A DNA stretch of 64,000 nucleotides. Source: CAWULT01 sp963923455. GTDB taxonomy: Bacteria > Acidobacteriota > Vicinamibacteria > Vicinamibacterales > UBA2999. The translations under genes were made by a program, and so were the position numbers. Positions 43,596 to 52,356 of the stretch are shown piece by piece. The notes below the pieces were generated by a model. That model searched no databases, was not told the DNA's origin, and worked only from the letters and a program-made list of their open reading frames with translations. The stretch covers positions 1 through 64,000 of the forward strand of contig CAWULT010000006.1 in NCBI GenBank assembly GCA_963923455.1, read 5' to 3'. Within the stretch, counting starts at the first letter, position 1. Every line of letters begins with the position of its first letter.

Positions 43596-43651
43596 CACGC
43601 CCCGGGCACACGGACACGCCGGCGACGGACGCCGCCGGCGCCGACGCTTTC

Positions 43652-44434
43652 ATGCGCATCGCGCTCACCATCGCCGGCAGTGACTCCGGAGCCGGCGCTG
43701 GCATCCAGGCCGACCTCAAGACCTTCGCCGCCCACGGCGTGTACGGCACGTGCGCGATCACGGCCGTCACGGCACAGAACACGCTCGGCGTCACCGCCGC
43801 CGACGTCCTGCGCCCCGATCTCGTGCGGGCGCAGATCGCCGCGGTCGCGTCCGACCTGGCTCCGCATGCGGCCAAGACCGGCATGCTCGCCAGCGCCGCC
43901 GTCGTCGAGACGGTGGCCGAGGCCGTCGCCGAACTGGGGATCCCCTTCCTCGTGGTCGATCCGGTCATGATCGCGAAGAGCGGCGCCTCCCTGCTCGACG
44001 AATCGGCCCTGAACGCACTGCGCAACCGGTTGCTGCCCGTCGCCCACGTCGTGACGCCCAACATCCCGGAGGCCGAGGCCCTCACAGGGCTGACGATCCG
44101 CACCGACCACGACCGGCAGGAGGCGGCGCGGCGGCTCGTGGGGCTCGGCGCGCGCGCCGCGATCGTCAAGGGCGGCCACCTGGCCACGTCCGACATCGTG
44201 GACCTGCTGTTCGACGGACAGGACTTCGCCGAGTTCCGGCACGAGCGGATCCCGGGCCGCCACACGCACGGCACCGGGTGCACGTTCGCCGCGGCGATTG
44301 CGGCGCACCTGGCCCAGGGCCGGCGGCTCGAAGAAGCGGTGCCGCTGGCGCAGTACTACGTCGCCGGCGCCATCCGCCACGCACCGGACCTCGGCCGCGG
44401 GCACGGCCCGATGGATCACTTCTGGATGCGGTGA
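43652..44434 (+). CDS. thiD: Hydroxymethylpyrimidine/phosphomethylpyrimidine kinase ThiD
   Basis: A 260-residue ribokinase-fold kinase that phosphorylates HMP and HMP-P in thiamine synthesis. Characteristic are TIAGSDSGAGAGIQADLKT near the N-terminus, VVDPVMIAKSG and GRHTHGTGCTFAAAIAAHLA with the anion hole and catalytic Asp region. No TPP riboswitch is visible in the 56-nt gap after bioY. The pairing with bioY may reflect vitamin co-regulation. Confidence 0.95.
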   Translation: MRIALTIAGSDSGAGAGIQADLKTFAAHGVYGTCAITAVTAQNTLGVTAADVLRPDLVRAQIAAVASDLAPHAAKTGMLASAAVVETVAEAVAELGIPFLVVDPVMIAKSGASLLDESALNALRNRLLPVAHVVTPNIPEAEALTGLTIRTDHDRQEAARRLVGLGARAAIVKGGHLATSDIVDLLFDGQDFAEFRHERIPGRHTHGTGCTFAAAIAAHLAQGRRLEEAVPLAQYYVAGAIRHAPDLGRGHGPMDHFWMR

Positions 44435-44447
44435 GTCGAGCGGAGTC

Positions 44448-45509
44448 CTACTTCCCGGCGACCGTCCTGACGGTGCCGGTCAGCCCCTCACGCGAGCAGT
44501 TGAACGGCTCGATCTTCAGGTCCGACGGCATGTACTCCATCACGGCGCGCGGGAACGGCTGCGTGAAGAACACCGGGTCCTGCATGTCGATCTCGACCAC
44601 CAGCCGCTGACGCTCCACGTCGAGGCGCACCCGCTCGACCGACGTGAGCGCGGACGAGTGCAACAGGCCGCGCGTGGGCTGGCCGGGCTGTTCGACGTAC
44701 TGGTTGAGCACCCCGGCGGCGTAGTTCGCCGTGTCGATCACCAGCGTGCCGCCGTCGAAGCGTCCGATCGAGTGGCCGAGCGTGCTCCCCTTCGCGTCGG
44801 CCGGGTGACCCGCGGCGTTCATGTGGATCACGCGGCGGACGTCCATCCACTCGTGGTGCAGCACCACGTCGTTGCCGGCGCGGACGATCTCGAGCGGCGT
44901 GCCGGGCGCGCCCCAGGCACGACGGATGCCGACCGGGTCGCAGCGGAAGGTCGGGTCGTCCTTGAACGGATCGTACGCATCGACGGCCTTGCGGCCGGCC
45001 GGCGTCAGCATCGCCATCATCGGCTGCGGACCGCTGGTGCTGCGCCCGGGCCTCGGCGCCAGCAGCCACGTGCCGTAGATGTCCTTGCGGGGCGCCTGCC
45101 TGACCGCCTGCGCCGGCGCGGCGCCGCGTGGGCCGTTGACGCTCAGCACGCGGCCGTCATCCAGCTCGACGCTGTCGAAGAAGCACATGTACGGGCTGTG
45201 CCGCGACAGCGACCCGGAGACGCGGATGCGGCTGCCCACCTTGAGGATCTGCGGCGTGATGCCGTTGCGGGTGAGCTGGGTGACACCGTGCGACTCGCAG
45301 ACGTACTCACGAGTCCGCCCGTTCTCGTCGACGGCGGCGATGTGCACGTAGCTGTGCGGGTTGCGGGCCTCGTACTGAGTAACCGTGCCGGAAATGCTCA
45401 CCGGCTTGCTGGCGTCGAAGTGCGGCGCGAAGCTGTGGTGGGCGACCGCCGGCGAAACCACGCCGAGGGTGCCGATGGCGACCGCGGGAACCAGGATCTT
45501 CGACCACAT
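44448..45509 (-). CDS. Secreted DUF6152 protein
   Basis: A 353-residue secreted protein with signal peptide ending SPAVAHHSFAPHFD, the typical start of DUF6152. An OB-like region (SISGTVTQYEARNPHSYVHI) follows and then a C-terminal domain with GRFDGGTLVIDTANY, similar to the protein at 1463-2311. AGGAGGG precedes the ATG by 7 nt. Function unknown; common in acidobacteria. Confidence 0.88.
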   Translation of the reverse strand: MWSKILVPAVAIGTLGVVSPAVAHHSFAPHFDASKPVSISGTVTQYEARNPHSYVHIAAVDENGRTREYVCESHGVTQLTRNGITPQILKVGSRIRVSGSLSRHSPYMCFFDSVELDDGRVLSVNGPRGAAPAQAVRQAPRKDIYGTWLLAPRPGRSTSGPQPMMAMLTPAGRKAVDAYDPFKDDPTFRCDPVGIRRAWGAPGTPLEIVRAGNDVVLHHEWMDVRRVIHMNAAGHPADAKGSTLGHSIGRFDGGTLVIDTANYAAGVLNQYVEQPGQPTRGLLHSSALTSVERVRLDVERQRLVVEIDMQDPVFFTQPFPRAVMEYMPSDLKIEPFNCSREGLTGTVRTVAGK

Positions 45510-45575
45510 GGGTGTCCCTCCTGAGGCAGACGGGCTGAGTATAGGCCCAACACGGCCGGAAACCGCCTCCCGCCC

Positions 45576-45581
45576 TATACT
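45576..45581 (+). promoter_or_regulatory. -10 box 6 nt before moaE
   Basis: TATACT at 45576-45581 is separated from the moaE ATG by six bases (GAATGG), so transcription would start at or next to the ATG. The mirrored TATACT around 45540 on the minus strand could serve the DUF6152 gene. Confidence 0.5.
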
Positions 45582-45587
45582 GAATGG

Positions 45588-46070
45588 ATGCCGGCTGCCC
45601 TGGTCGCCGTGACCCCCGACGTACTGCAGCTCGACCCGCTGATGGCCGCCGTGACGGACGGCCAGACGGGCGACGGCGCGGTGACGTCGTTCGTCGGGCT
45701 CGTCCGGCACGAGAACCGGGGGCGCCGGGTGTCGTTCCTCGAGTACGAAGCCTACGAACCGCTGGCGGTCCGTGCGCTGCAGCGCATCCTCGACGAGGCC
45801 AGGGAGGCGTGGCCCACCGCGCGGCTCGGCATCCATCACCGGACCGGACGCCTGGAACTGGGCGAGGCGAGCGTGATCATCGTGTCGGCATCGCCGCACC
45901 GGGCCGAGGCCTTCTCGGCGTGCCGCTATGCGATCGAGCGCATCAAGCAGATCGTGCCGATCTGGAAGCACGAGCACTTCGACGGAGGCGACGTGTGGCT
46001 CGAAGGGGCCACGGCCGACCCCGACGACACCACGGCGCGGCAGACCGCGTATCGCATCGCATGCGCGTGA
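45588..46070 (+). CDS. moaE: Molybdopterin synthase catalytic subunit MoaE
   Basis: A 160-residue MoaE that transfers sulfur from MoaD to precursor Z. Family signatures are TSFVGLVRHENRGRRVSFLEYEAY and IVPIWKHEHFDGGDVW. Length is normal. The last 10 bp overlap moaD. Confidence 0.95.
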   Translation: MPAALVAVTPDVLQLDPLMAAVTDGQTGDGAVTSFVGLVRHENRGRRVSFLEYEAYEPLAVRALQRILDEAREAWPTARLGIHHRTGRLELGEASVIIVSASPHRAEAFSACRYAIERIKQIVPIWKHEHFDGGDVWLEGATADPDDTTARQTAYRIACA

Positions 46071-46306
46071 CCATTCGCCTCTTCGCGCGGCTCCGCGACC
46101 TCGCCGGCACCGGCGAGCTGGTTCGCGAACTCCCCGACCCGGCCACGATCGACACGGCCTGGCGGGTGCTCGTCAAGGAGATGCCCGCGCTGGCCGAGTA
46201 CGAGCGCACGATGTCGGTGGCCCGGAACGCCGACTACGCCCGAATGTCGACCGCCGTCCACGACGGCGACGAGGTGGCGTTCCTTCCGCCGGTGTCGGGC
46301 GGCTGA
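46061..46306 (+). CDS. moaD: Molybdopterin synthase sulfur carrier MoaD
   Basis: An 81-residue ubiquitin-like protein starting MRVTIRLFARLRDLAGTGE and ending FLPPVSGG, the Gly-Gly tail that becomes thiocarboxylated. It overlaps moaE by 10 bp, consistent with equal production of both subunits. No MoeB is nearby. Confidence 0.95.
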   Translation: MRVTIRLFARLRDLAGTGELVRELPDPATIDTAWRVLVKEMPALAEYERTMSVARNADYARMSTAVHDGDEVAFLPPVSGG

Positions 46307-46334
46307 TCGCCGCGAGGATCCGGACCCAGGCTGT

Positions 46335-47411
46335 ATGTTCGACAAACTCAGATCCGTCGAAGCCCGCTACGACGAGCTCATGGCCCAGCTCGGCACGACC
46401 GAGGTGCAGGCCGATCCGTCCGAGTACCGGAAGGCCGCCAAGACGCTCTCGGAGATCGAGCCGCTCGTCCAGAAGTTCCGCGAGTACAAGGACGTCGAGC
46501 GCGACATCGCCGGCGCCACCGAGCTGGCCCGCGGCTCCGACCCCGACATGCGGGAACTGGCCGAGGAGGAGCTGAAGTCGCTCGTCGAGCGCAAGGCCGC
46601 GCTGGAGCACGAGCTCAAGATCCTGCTCATCCCGAAGGATCCGAACGACGAGAAGAACGTACTGCTCGAGATCCGCGCCGGCACGGGCGGCGACGAGGCG
46701 GCGCTCTTCGCGGCCGACCTGTTCCGGATGTACAGCCGGTACGCCGAGCGGCACGGCTGGAAGCTGGACGTGCTGTCGCAGAGCGACAGCGCGGCCGGCG
46801 GCCTCAAGGAAGTGATCGTCTCGATCGAGGGACGCGGCGTCTACAGCCGGCTGAAGTACGAGAGCGGCGTGCACCGCGTGCAGCGCGTGCCCGCCACCGA
46901 GGCGGCCGGGCGCATCCACACGTCGACGGCCACCGTGGCCGTCCTGCCCGAGGCCGAGGACGTCGACGTCCAGATCAACGAGAAGGACCTGCGCATCGAC
47001 ACGTTCTGCTCGAGCGGCCCCGGCGGCCAGAGCGTCAACACCACCTACTCCGCCGTCCGGCTGACGCACATCCCCACCGGCCTGGTGGTGTCGCAGCAGG
47101 ACGAGAAGTCGCAGATCAAGAACCGCGCGAAGGCGATGAAGGTGCTGCGGGCCCGTCTCTACGAGATGGAGATGCAGAAGCAGCAGGACGCGATCGCCAA
47201 GGAGCGCCGCGGACAGGTCGGCACGGGCGAACGCTCCGAGAAGATCCGGACCTACAACTTCCCGCAGAGCCGCATCACGGATCACCGGATCAACTACACG
47301 ACGCACCAGCTGCACGCCGTGCTCGAGGGAGACGTGGGCGAGCTGCTCGACCAGGTGGCCTCGTACTACAACGCCGAGAAGCTGAAGCAGGCCACCCAGG
47401 AAGGGGCGTGA
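46335..47411 (+). CDS. prfA: Peptide chain release factor 1
   Basis: A 358-residue RF1. The catalytic GGQ is at residues 230-232 in SSGPGGQSVNTTYSAVRLTH, and PAT at 186-188 in RVPATEAAGR is the stop-codon recognition motif for UAA/UAG. The GPGGQS loop differs from the enterobacterial GAGGQH form. The stop overlaps prmC, whose product methylates the GGQ Gln. Confidence 0.98.
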   Translation: MFDKLRSVEARYDELMAQLGTTEVQADPSEYRKAAKTLSEIEPLVQKFREYKDVERDIAGATELARGSDPDMRELAEEELKSLVERKAALEHELKILLIPKDPNDEKNVLLEIRAGTGGDEAALFAADLFRMYSRYAERHGWKLDVLSQSDSAAGGLKEVIVSIEGRGVYSRLKYESGVHRVQRVPATEAAGRIHTSTATVAVLPEAEDVDVQINEKDLRIDTFCSSGPGGQSVNTTYSAVRLTHIPTGLVVSQQDEKSQIKNRAKAMKVLRARLYEMEMQKQQDAIAKERRGQVGTGERSEKIRTYNFPQSRITDHRINYTTHQLHAVLEGDVGELLDQVASYYNAEKLKQATQEGA

Positions 47412-48274
47412 TGCCGACGACGCCGCTTCACTCCACCCTGGCGGCCGCGCGGACGCGGCTCGTGGACGCCGGCATCGCGCCACAGGAGGCCGCCGTCGAC
47501 GTCGACCTGTACGCGCGGACCATCCTCGGCTGGGATCGCGCGCGCATGATCGTCGAGCAGACCGCCGGCACCCCCGACGCGCTCGAGCCTCGCCTCTCCG
47601 AATGGGTGGCCCGACGGTCGCGGCGCGAGCCCTCGGCCTACATCGTGGGCACGCGTGAATTCTGGGGCCTCGACTTCGCGGTCTCGCCCGCGGTGCTCAT
47701 CCCCAGGCCCGAGACCGAGTTCATCGTCGAGGAGGCGCTCCGCCGGCTCGACCGCACGCGGCCCACACGCATCGCCGACGTCGGCACCGGCAGCGGCAAC
47801 ATCGCCGTCGCGCTCGCCCACGAGGTGCCCTCGTGCCAGGTCGTCGCCACCGACGTGTCGGCCGACGCGCTGGCCGTCGCGCGGCAGAACGCGGGGCGCC
47901 ACGGCGTCGCCGGGCGCGTCATGTTCGTCTGCACGTCGTACCTGGCGGGAGTGGAGGGTCACTTCGACCTCATCACGGCCAACCCGCCCTACGTGCGCGA
48001 GGGCGACCGCCGGGGCCTGTCGCCGACGGTGCTCCACGAGCCCCACGTAGCCCTCTTCGGCGGCGAGTCCGGCCTCCGCGACATCGAGGGGGCGCTGGAC
48101 GCGGCGGTCGAACACCTGCGCCCGGGCGGGTGGTTCCTGATGGAGTTCGGCCTCGGGCAGGACGACGACGTCCGCGCGCGCGTGGCGGCCAGGCCGGCCC
48201 TGCGCCTCGAGCGCGTGATCGCCGACCTCCAGGGCATTCCGCGCACGCTGGTGGCCGAGCGGCTGGCGCCGTAG
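47411..48274 (+). CDS. prmC: Release factor glutamine methyltransferase PrmC
   Basis: A 287-residue enzyme that N5-methylates the Gln of the GGQ motif. Motif I is ADVGTGSGNIAVALA; the active site is NPPY in LITANPPYVRE; IPRPETEFIVEEAL is upstream. The ATG at 47411 shares its A with the prfA stop; a GTG at 47408 is an alternative. Confidence 0.96.
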   Translation: MPTTPLHSTLAAARTRLVDAGIAPQEAAVDVDLYARTILGWDRARMIVEQTAGTPDALEPRLSEWVARRSRREPSAYIVGTREFWGLDFAVSPAVLIPRPETEFIVEEALRRLDRTRPTRIADVGTGSGNIAVALAHEVPSCQVVATDVSADALAVARQNAGRHGVAGRVMFVCTSYLAGVEGHFDLITANPPYVREGDRRGLSPTVLHEPHVALFGGESGLRDIEGALDAAVEHLRPGGWFLMEFGLGQDDDVRARVAARPALRLERVIADLQGIPRTLVAERLAP

Positions 48275-48292
48275 CGCACCCGGAGACCCACC

Positions 48293-48637
48293 ATGAGCGA
48301 CTGTCTCTTCTGCAAGATCGCCGCGGGGCAGATCCCGGCGAAGATCGCCCACAGGGACGACGAACTCGTCGCCTTCCACGACATCGCACCCCAGGCGCCC
48401 CTGCACGTGCTGATCGTGCCGACGAGGCACATCCCGACGCTGAACGCGCTCGAGTCGGGCGACGAACCCCTGGTGGGATCGATGCTGCGCCGCGCCGCCG
48501 CGATCGCGGCCGAGCACGGCTACGCCGAGCGCGGCTACCGCACGGTGTTCAACTGCAACCGCGAAGCCGGGCAGACGGTGTTCCACCTGCACCTGCACCT
48601 GCTGGCCGGGCGCGGGCTGGCCTGGCCTCCCGGCTGA
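48293..48637 (+). CDS. hinT: HIT family protein
   Basis: A 114-residue HinT-like nucleoside phosphoramidase/AMP-binding protein. CLFCKIAAGQIPAKI opens the protein and the triad FHLHLHLL provides HxHxH. GGAG lies 8 nt before ATG. It follows prmC by 18 nt. Confidence 0.94.
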   Translation: MSDCLFCKIAAGQIPAKIAHRDDELVAFHDIAPQAPLHVLIVPTRHIPTLNALESGDEPLVGSMLRRAAAIAAEHGYAERGYRTVFNCNREAGQTVFHLHLHLLAGRGLAWPPG

Positions 48638-48714
48638 CGGCGGCTCACCTCGTACGACGCACCGCGATCACACGCGAGTCGACCGCGCGGCGCGCCTCGG
48701 AGGGGGCGACACGG

Positions 48715-49584
48715 ATGACACCTCGAATCGGCTTCATCGGACTGGGCGCGATGGGCGCGCCCATGGCGCGGAACCTGCTGCGGCGCGGTCACGCGCTGAC
48801 GGTCTGGTCGCGGCGACCCGAGGCCATGGCACCGCTCGTCGCGGAGGGCGCGACCGCAGGCGCCTCACCTGCCGGGGTCGCGGCCGCCTGCGACGTCGTG
48901 ATGACGATGGTGCTGGACGGCCGCGCCGTCGAGGACGTCGTCCTTGGCGAGCGCGGCGTCGTCCGCGGCGCCCGTCCGGGCCTCGTCATCGTCGACCACA
49001 GCACGATCGAGCCCGACACCGAGCGACGGATCGCCGACTCGCTGCGAGCGCACGACGTGGACATGCTCGACGCCCCCGTGTCGGGCGGCAGCCTCGCCGC
49101 CGAAGCGGGCACGCTCGCGGTGATGGCGGGTGGCCCCCGCGAAGCCTTCGACCGCGTCGCGCCGCTGCTCGCGGCCTACGCGGCGCGGGTGGTGCACGTC
49201 GGCCCGAACGGCGCCGGCCAGGTCGCCAAGGCCTGCAATCAGATCTGCACGATCGTCAACCAGCTCGGCGCGGCCGAGGCGATGCTGCTGGCCGAACGGT
49301 CCGGTGTCGATCCGCGGAAGGTGCTCGAGGCCCTGATGGGCGGCTTTGCCGCGAGCCGGATGCTGGAGCTGCAGGGCCCGAAGATGATCGCGCGCGACTT
49401 CGACGGCAAGGTCGAGTCGCGCCTGCACCACAAGGACATCGGCATCGTGCTGGACCTGGCCCGGTCGCTCGGTATCGAGCTGCCGGCCAGCGCGGCCGCC
49501 GCTGACGTGCTGGCGCGGCTGCAGGAACGTGGCGGCGCCCGTCAGGATTCGGCCGCAGTGTTCCGGGTGCTCGACGAAGGCTAG
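48715..49584 (+). CDS. NAD(P)-dependent 3-hydroxyisobutyrate dehydrogenase family protein
   Basis: A 289-residue beta-hydroxyacid dehydrogenase. IGFIGLGAMGAPMARNLL is the dinucleotide-binding loop; DAPVSGGSLAAEAGTLAVMAGG and KACNQ contain the substrate-binding and catalytic Lys regions. The substrate (tartronate semialdehyde, 3-hydroxyisobutyrate or another) cannot be fixed. AGGGGG lies 6 nt before the ATG. Confidence 0.92.
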   Translation: MTPRIGFIGLGAMGAPMARNLLRRGHALTVWSRRPEAMAPLVAEGATAGASPAGVAAACDVVMTMVLDGRAVEDVVLGERGVVRGARPGLVIVDHSTIEPDTERRIADSLRAHDVDMLDAPVSGGSLAAEAGTLAVMAGGPREAFDRVAPLLAAYAARVVHVGPNGAGQVAKACNQICTIVNQLGAAEAMLLAERSGVDPRKVLEALMGGFAASRMLELQGPKMIARDFDGKVESRLHHKDIGIVLDLARSLGIELPASAAAADVLARLQERGGARQDSAAVFRVLDEG

Positions 49585-49882
49585 CTCCAGTGCTCGGGCG
49601 GAATCGCGGCCCGCGGACTTGGCCCGGATCGCCCTCGAAGCGGCGGACATCGCGGCCACGGTAGCCACTGGCGCAGGACGTGCACGGGCGATCGTGGGCG
49701 CGGCCGAAGAGCACTCCTGACTCTCGCGAGCCCAGGCATGCGGGCCGCCCGTGCCCATCGGGCAGATGCCGTCCAACCAGCGCTTGCAGCCGACGGCGCG
49801 CGGTGGGATGCTGAGCGCGCCGCGGCTGAACCGCGGTCGTTGGACCCTGGCAACCCCGATTGCAGAAAGCGAAGGCAACGTC
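49585..49882. other. Gene-free stretch holding an attC-like site
   Basis: Apart from the attC-like hairpin (49771-49845) I see only a short frame at 49529-49720 with a helical tail (RIALEAADIAATVATGAG) that overlaps the dehydrogenase and has no start support. The stretch may be the remains of an inserted segment. Confidence 0.5.
49771..49845. repeat. Integron attC-like recombination site
   Basis: GTCCAAC (49771-49777) and GTTGGAC (49839-49845) are perfectly complementary and match R''/R' core consensus (RYYYAAC, GTTRRRY). Inside, CAGCCG/CGGCTG (49787-49792, 49823-49828) and GGCGCGC/GCGCGCC (49795-49801, 49815-49821) pair with an unpaired G49786 and a 2:1 bulge, like L'' and L' boxes with extrahelical bases. 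The loop is 13 nt. No integrase is in the window and no second site was found. Confidence 0.6.
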
Positions 49883-50314
49883 ATGCGGAAGGTCCTTGCC
49901 CTGGTGCTCGTCGGAATGTTCGTGGGAGCGCCTGGTGTCCCGGCGCAACAGGCCTCGTGGCCACTGCCGCCGGCGCTCGCGGACGGCCATCTCGTCAACC
50001 AGCCATTGAGAGACGCCGCACGTCGTGAAGTCATGCGCGTCACCACGGAGGAGACGCCACCACTCGGATCGTCCCTGGCGGCGTCGCTGCAGGCATCGGC
50101 GCAGGCATCGGCGAGCAAGGGGAAGGGTCACCCCGTGGCAATCGGCGCCGGGGTCGGACTCCTCCTGGGCGCAGTCGTCGTGACGCCAGCCATGTGCCAT
50201 GCCTGGGGCGGCTGCGCGGGAGAGGGTGTGGCTCTCCTGGCGGCTGTCGCGCTGTTTGGAGGAATCGGCGCAGGCGTCGGCGCCGCGATCGGCTACATCG
50301 TCTCGCGCCGTTAG
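49883..50314 (+). CDS. Secreted glycine-zipper protein, possible cassette gene
   Basis: A 143-residue protein beginning MRKVLALVLVGMFVGAPGVPAQQ, a clear signal peptide. A low-complexity Ala/Ser segment (SLAASLQASAQASASK) follows, then a glycine-rich hydrophobic pair ending GGIGAGVGAAIGYIVSRR. A frame extending upstream to 49751 would read through the attC-like site and is not believed. Location next to the site suggests a gene cassette. Confidence 0.65.
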   Translation: MRKVLALVLVGMFVGAPGVPAQQASWPLPPALADGHLVNQPLRDAARREVMRVTTEETPPLGSSLAASLQASAQASASKGKGHPVAIGAGVGLLLGAVVVTPAMCHAWGGCAGEGVALLAAVALFGGIGAGVGAAIGYIVSRR

Positions 50315-50383
50315 TCGGGACAACGCACATCAGGAGGCGCTGCCGGTGACGGCGGACGCGAACCCGCGCGGACGCCGGCGGCG

Positions 50384-51085
50384 TCAGAGTCCAGGCAGCA
50401 GCGCCGGCAACTCCGCGAGCGTGCGGATCACGGGCACGTCAGGCAGCTCGGGCAACGGGTCCGTCGAGCGGTGCACGAGCACCCCGCGCATGCCGGCGCG
50501 GCGCGCCCCTTCGATGTCGTGCGCAATGCTGTCGCCGACCATCACGGACTCGTCGGCCCGGGCGCCCGCTTGCGCCAGCGCCTCCTCGAAGATGCTCGGG
50601 TGCGGCTTCATCCGCCCGTGTTCGGCCGACGACACGGCCGCCGACACGAACGCCTGCAGCGCGAAATGCTCCTGGAACGACGTCAGGCAGCGATGGGAGT
50701 TGGAGATGAGGCCGATCGTCAGCCCACGGGCGGCCAGCGCCGGCAGCACGCCCTCGACGTCGTCGTAGAGGAAGAAGTGGTGATTGGTCGCCCACTCGCG
50801 GTAGACCTCCGCCGCGCACACCGCGACCTGCGGCCCGGCACCACCCATCTCCTCGATGATGCGTCCGGTGTAGCGGATGAAGATGTCGTCCTCGTAGACG
50901 TGCTCCTGGTGCTCGTCGAGCAGCGACGAGGCCGCCTTGACGGCCGCCGGGAACCGGGCCTCGTCGAGCGCCAGGCCGTGGCGCGCGCCGAAGTTCACGT
51001 AGCCGACGCCCTGGAACGTCGGGCCGGGATAGATCAACGTGAAGTCGACGTCGAAGAACACCGCGCGCACGGGGCGGGCGCTCAT
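50384..51085 (-). CDS. HAD superfamily hydrolase
   Basis: A 233-residue phosphatase-like protein. Motif 1 is FDVDFTL (DxDxT), motif 2 is LISNS, motif 3 KPHP and motif 4 GDSIAHDIEGARRAG. The cap segment suggests subfamily I. The substrate is unknown. Start overlaps the M16 stop (ATGA). Confidence 0.93.
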   Translation of the reverse strand: MSARPVRAVFFDVDFTLIYPGPTFQGVGYVNFGARHGLALDEARFPAAVKAASSLLDEHQEHVYEDDIFIRYTGRIIEEMGGAGPQVAVCAAEVYREWATNHHFFLYDDVEGVLPALAARGLTIGLISNSHRCLTSFQEHFALQAFVSAAVSSAEHGRMKPHPSIFEEALAQAGARADESVMVGDSIAHDIEGARRAGMRGVLVHRSTDPLPELPDVPVIRTLAELPALLPGL

Positions 51086-52356
51086 GCCAGGCCTCCCGCG
51101 TACGGCCCGGCGACGACCACCGTGGCCCGTGCCGGATCGAGCAGCGCGCGGGCCGAGGCCATCACCTCGTCACGCGTGACCGCGCGCAGCAGGCCTGGCA
51201 GCCGGCGGTCGTAGTCCAGGCCGAGGCCGAAGAACTCGACCGTCTGCAGGAACCTCGCGATGGCGGCGTGTGTCTCGAGCTGCCGCGGCAGCGAGCCGAT
51301 CAGGTACTGCTTCGACTCGGCCAGCTCCTTCTCCGTCGGCCCGCCGGCGAGGAACGCGGCGATCTCGGCGTCGATGGAGGCGACCGTCCGCTCGACGTTG
51401 GCCGGATCGACGCCGGCCCGCACCACGAGCGGGCTGGGCAGAACGGCGGGATCGAACTGCGTCATGGCGTAGTAGGCCATGCCCTGCCGCTCCCGGATGC
51501 TGTCACCGAGCCTGCCACCCATCGAATACTGGCCGAGGATGTTGTTCATCACCCAGGCTGCGTGGAAGGCGGGATCGGTCCTGGCGATGGTGACGAAGCC
51601 GTAGGCGATGTCCGCCTGCGCCTTGTTCATCATCGGCACCACGACGGCCCGGCGGCCCGTCGCCGGCGGCACCGGCTGGAGCACCGACCCTGGCGAGACC
51701 GGCGCGTCCCAGTCGCCGAACGCAGCGGCCACCACGTCGCTGGCGGCCTCCGGCTCGACGTCGCCGACCACGGCCAGCGTCAGCGTGGACGGCCCGACAC
51801 GGGCCCGGTGGAACGCCGCGAGGGCGTCGCGGCCGATGCCGCGGACGCTCTCGGCGGTTCCGCGCGACGGCCGGCCGTACGGGTGCGCCCGGCCGTAGAG
51901 TTCGGCGGCCAGGCGCTCGACGGCCACAACGGCCGGGTTGTCCTGATCCTGCCGGATCAGCGTCAGGACTTCCCCGCGCCGCAGCGCGACCTCGGTCTCG
52001 GGCAGGGTCGGGCGCATGACGACGACGGCGAGCAGCCGCACCAACGCGGCGAAGTCCTCGGCGAGGCACGTCGTCACGAGCGTCAGGGCATGCCGGTTCA
52101 CCGACACGACCAGCGACGCGCCGCGCCCGTCGAGCGACTCGCCGATCTCGTCGCCCGTCCAGTCACCAGCACCGCGGTCGATGACCTTCGACAGGAAGTG
52201 CGCCACGCCGCCGAGGCCGTCCGGATCGCAGACCGTGCCGGCCTCGAGCGACAGGTGCAGCGTAACCGCGGGCGTGACGCGCGACGGCTGCACGAGCAGC
52301 CGGACCCCGTTGGGCAGCTCGGTGCGAACCGGCGCGAGCCCGCGGCCGGCCGTCAT
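51082..52356 (-). CDS. M16 peptidase homologue, inactive subunit
   Basis: A 424-residue M16 protein. The zinc motif position reads HFLSK in GGVAHFLSKVIDRG, so two ligands are lost. The partner-assisting Arg/Tyr segment GRLGDSIRERQGMAYYAMTQ is kept. Its start overlaps the stop of the active subunit (52353) and its stop overlaps the HAD start. Confidence 0.92.
   Translation of the reverse strand: MTAGRGLAPVRTELPNGVRLLVQPSRVTPAVTLHLSLEAGTVCDPDGLGGVAHFLSKVIDRGAGDWTGDEIGESLDGRGASLVVSVNRHALTLVTTCLAEDFAALVRLLAVVVMRPTLPETEVALRRGEVLTLIRQDQDNPAVVAVERLAAELYGRAHPYGRPSRGTAESVRGIGRDALAAFHRARVGPSTLTLAVVGDVEPEAASDVVAAAFGDWDAPVSPGSVLQPVPPATGRRAVVVPMMNKAQADIAYGFVTIARTDPAFHAAWVMNNILGQYSMGGRLGDSIRERQGMAYYAMTQFDPAVLPSPLVVRAGVDPANVERTVASIDAEIAAFLAGGPTEKELAESKQYLIGSLPRQLETHAAIARFLQTVEFFGLGLDYDRRLPGLLRAVTRDEVMASARALLDPARATVVVAGPYAGGLA

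Noticed and set aside
43596..43651. Possible TPP riboswitch before thiD
   Set aside because: The 56-nt gap is too short and has none of the conserved core.
49529..49720. Short frame overlapping the dehydrogenase end
   Set aside because: No ribosome site, mostly inside the preceding gene; the helical tail alone is not enough.
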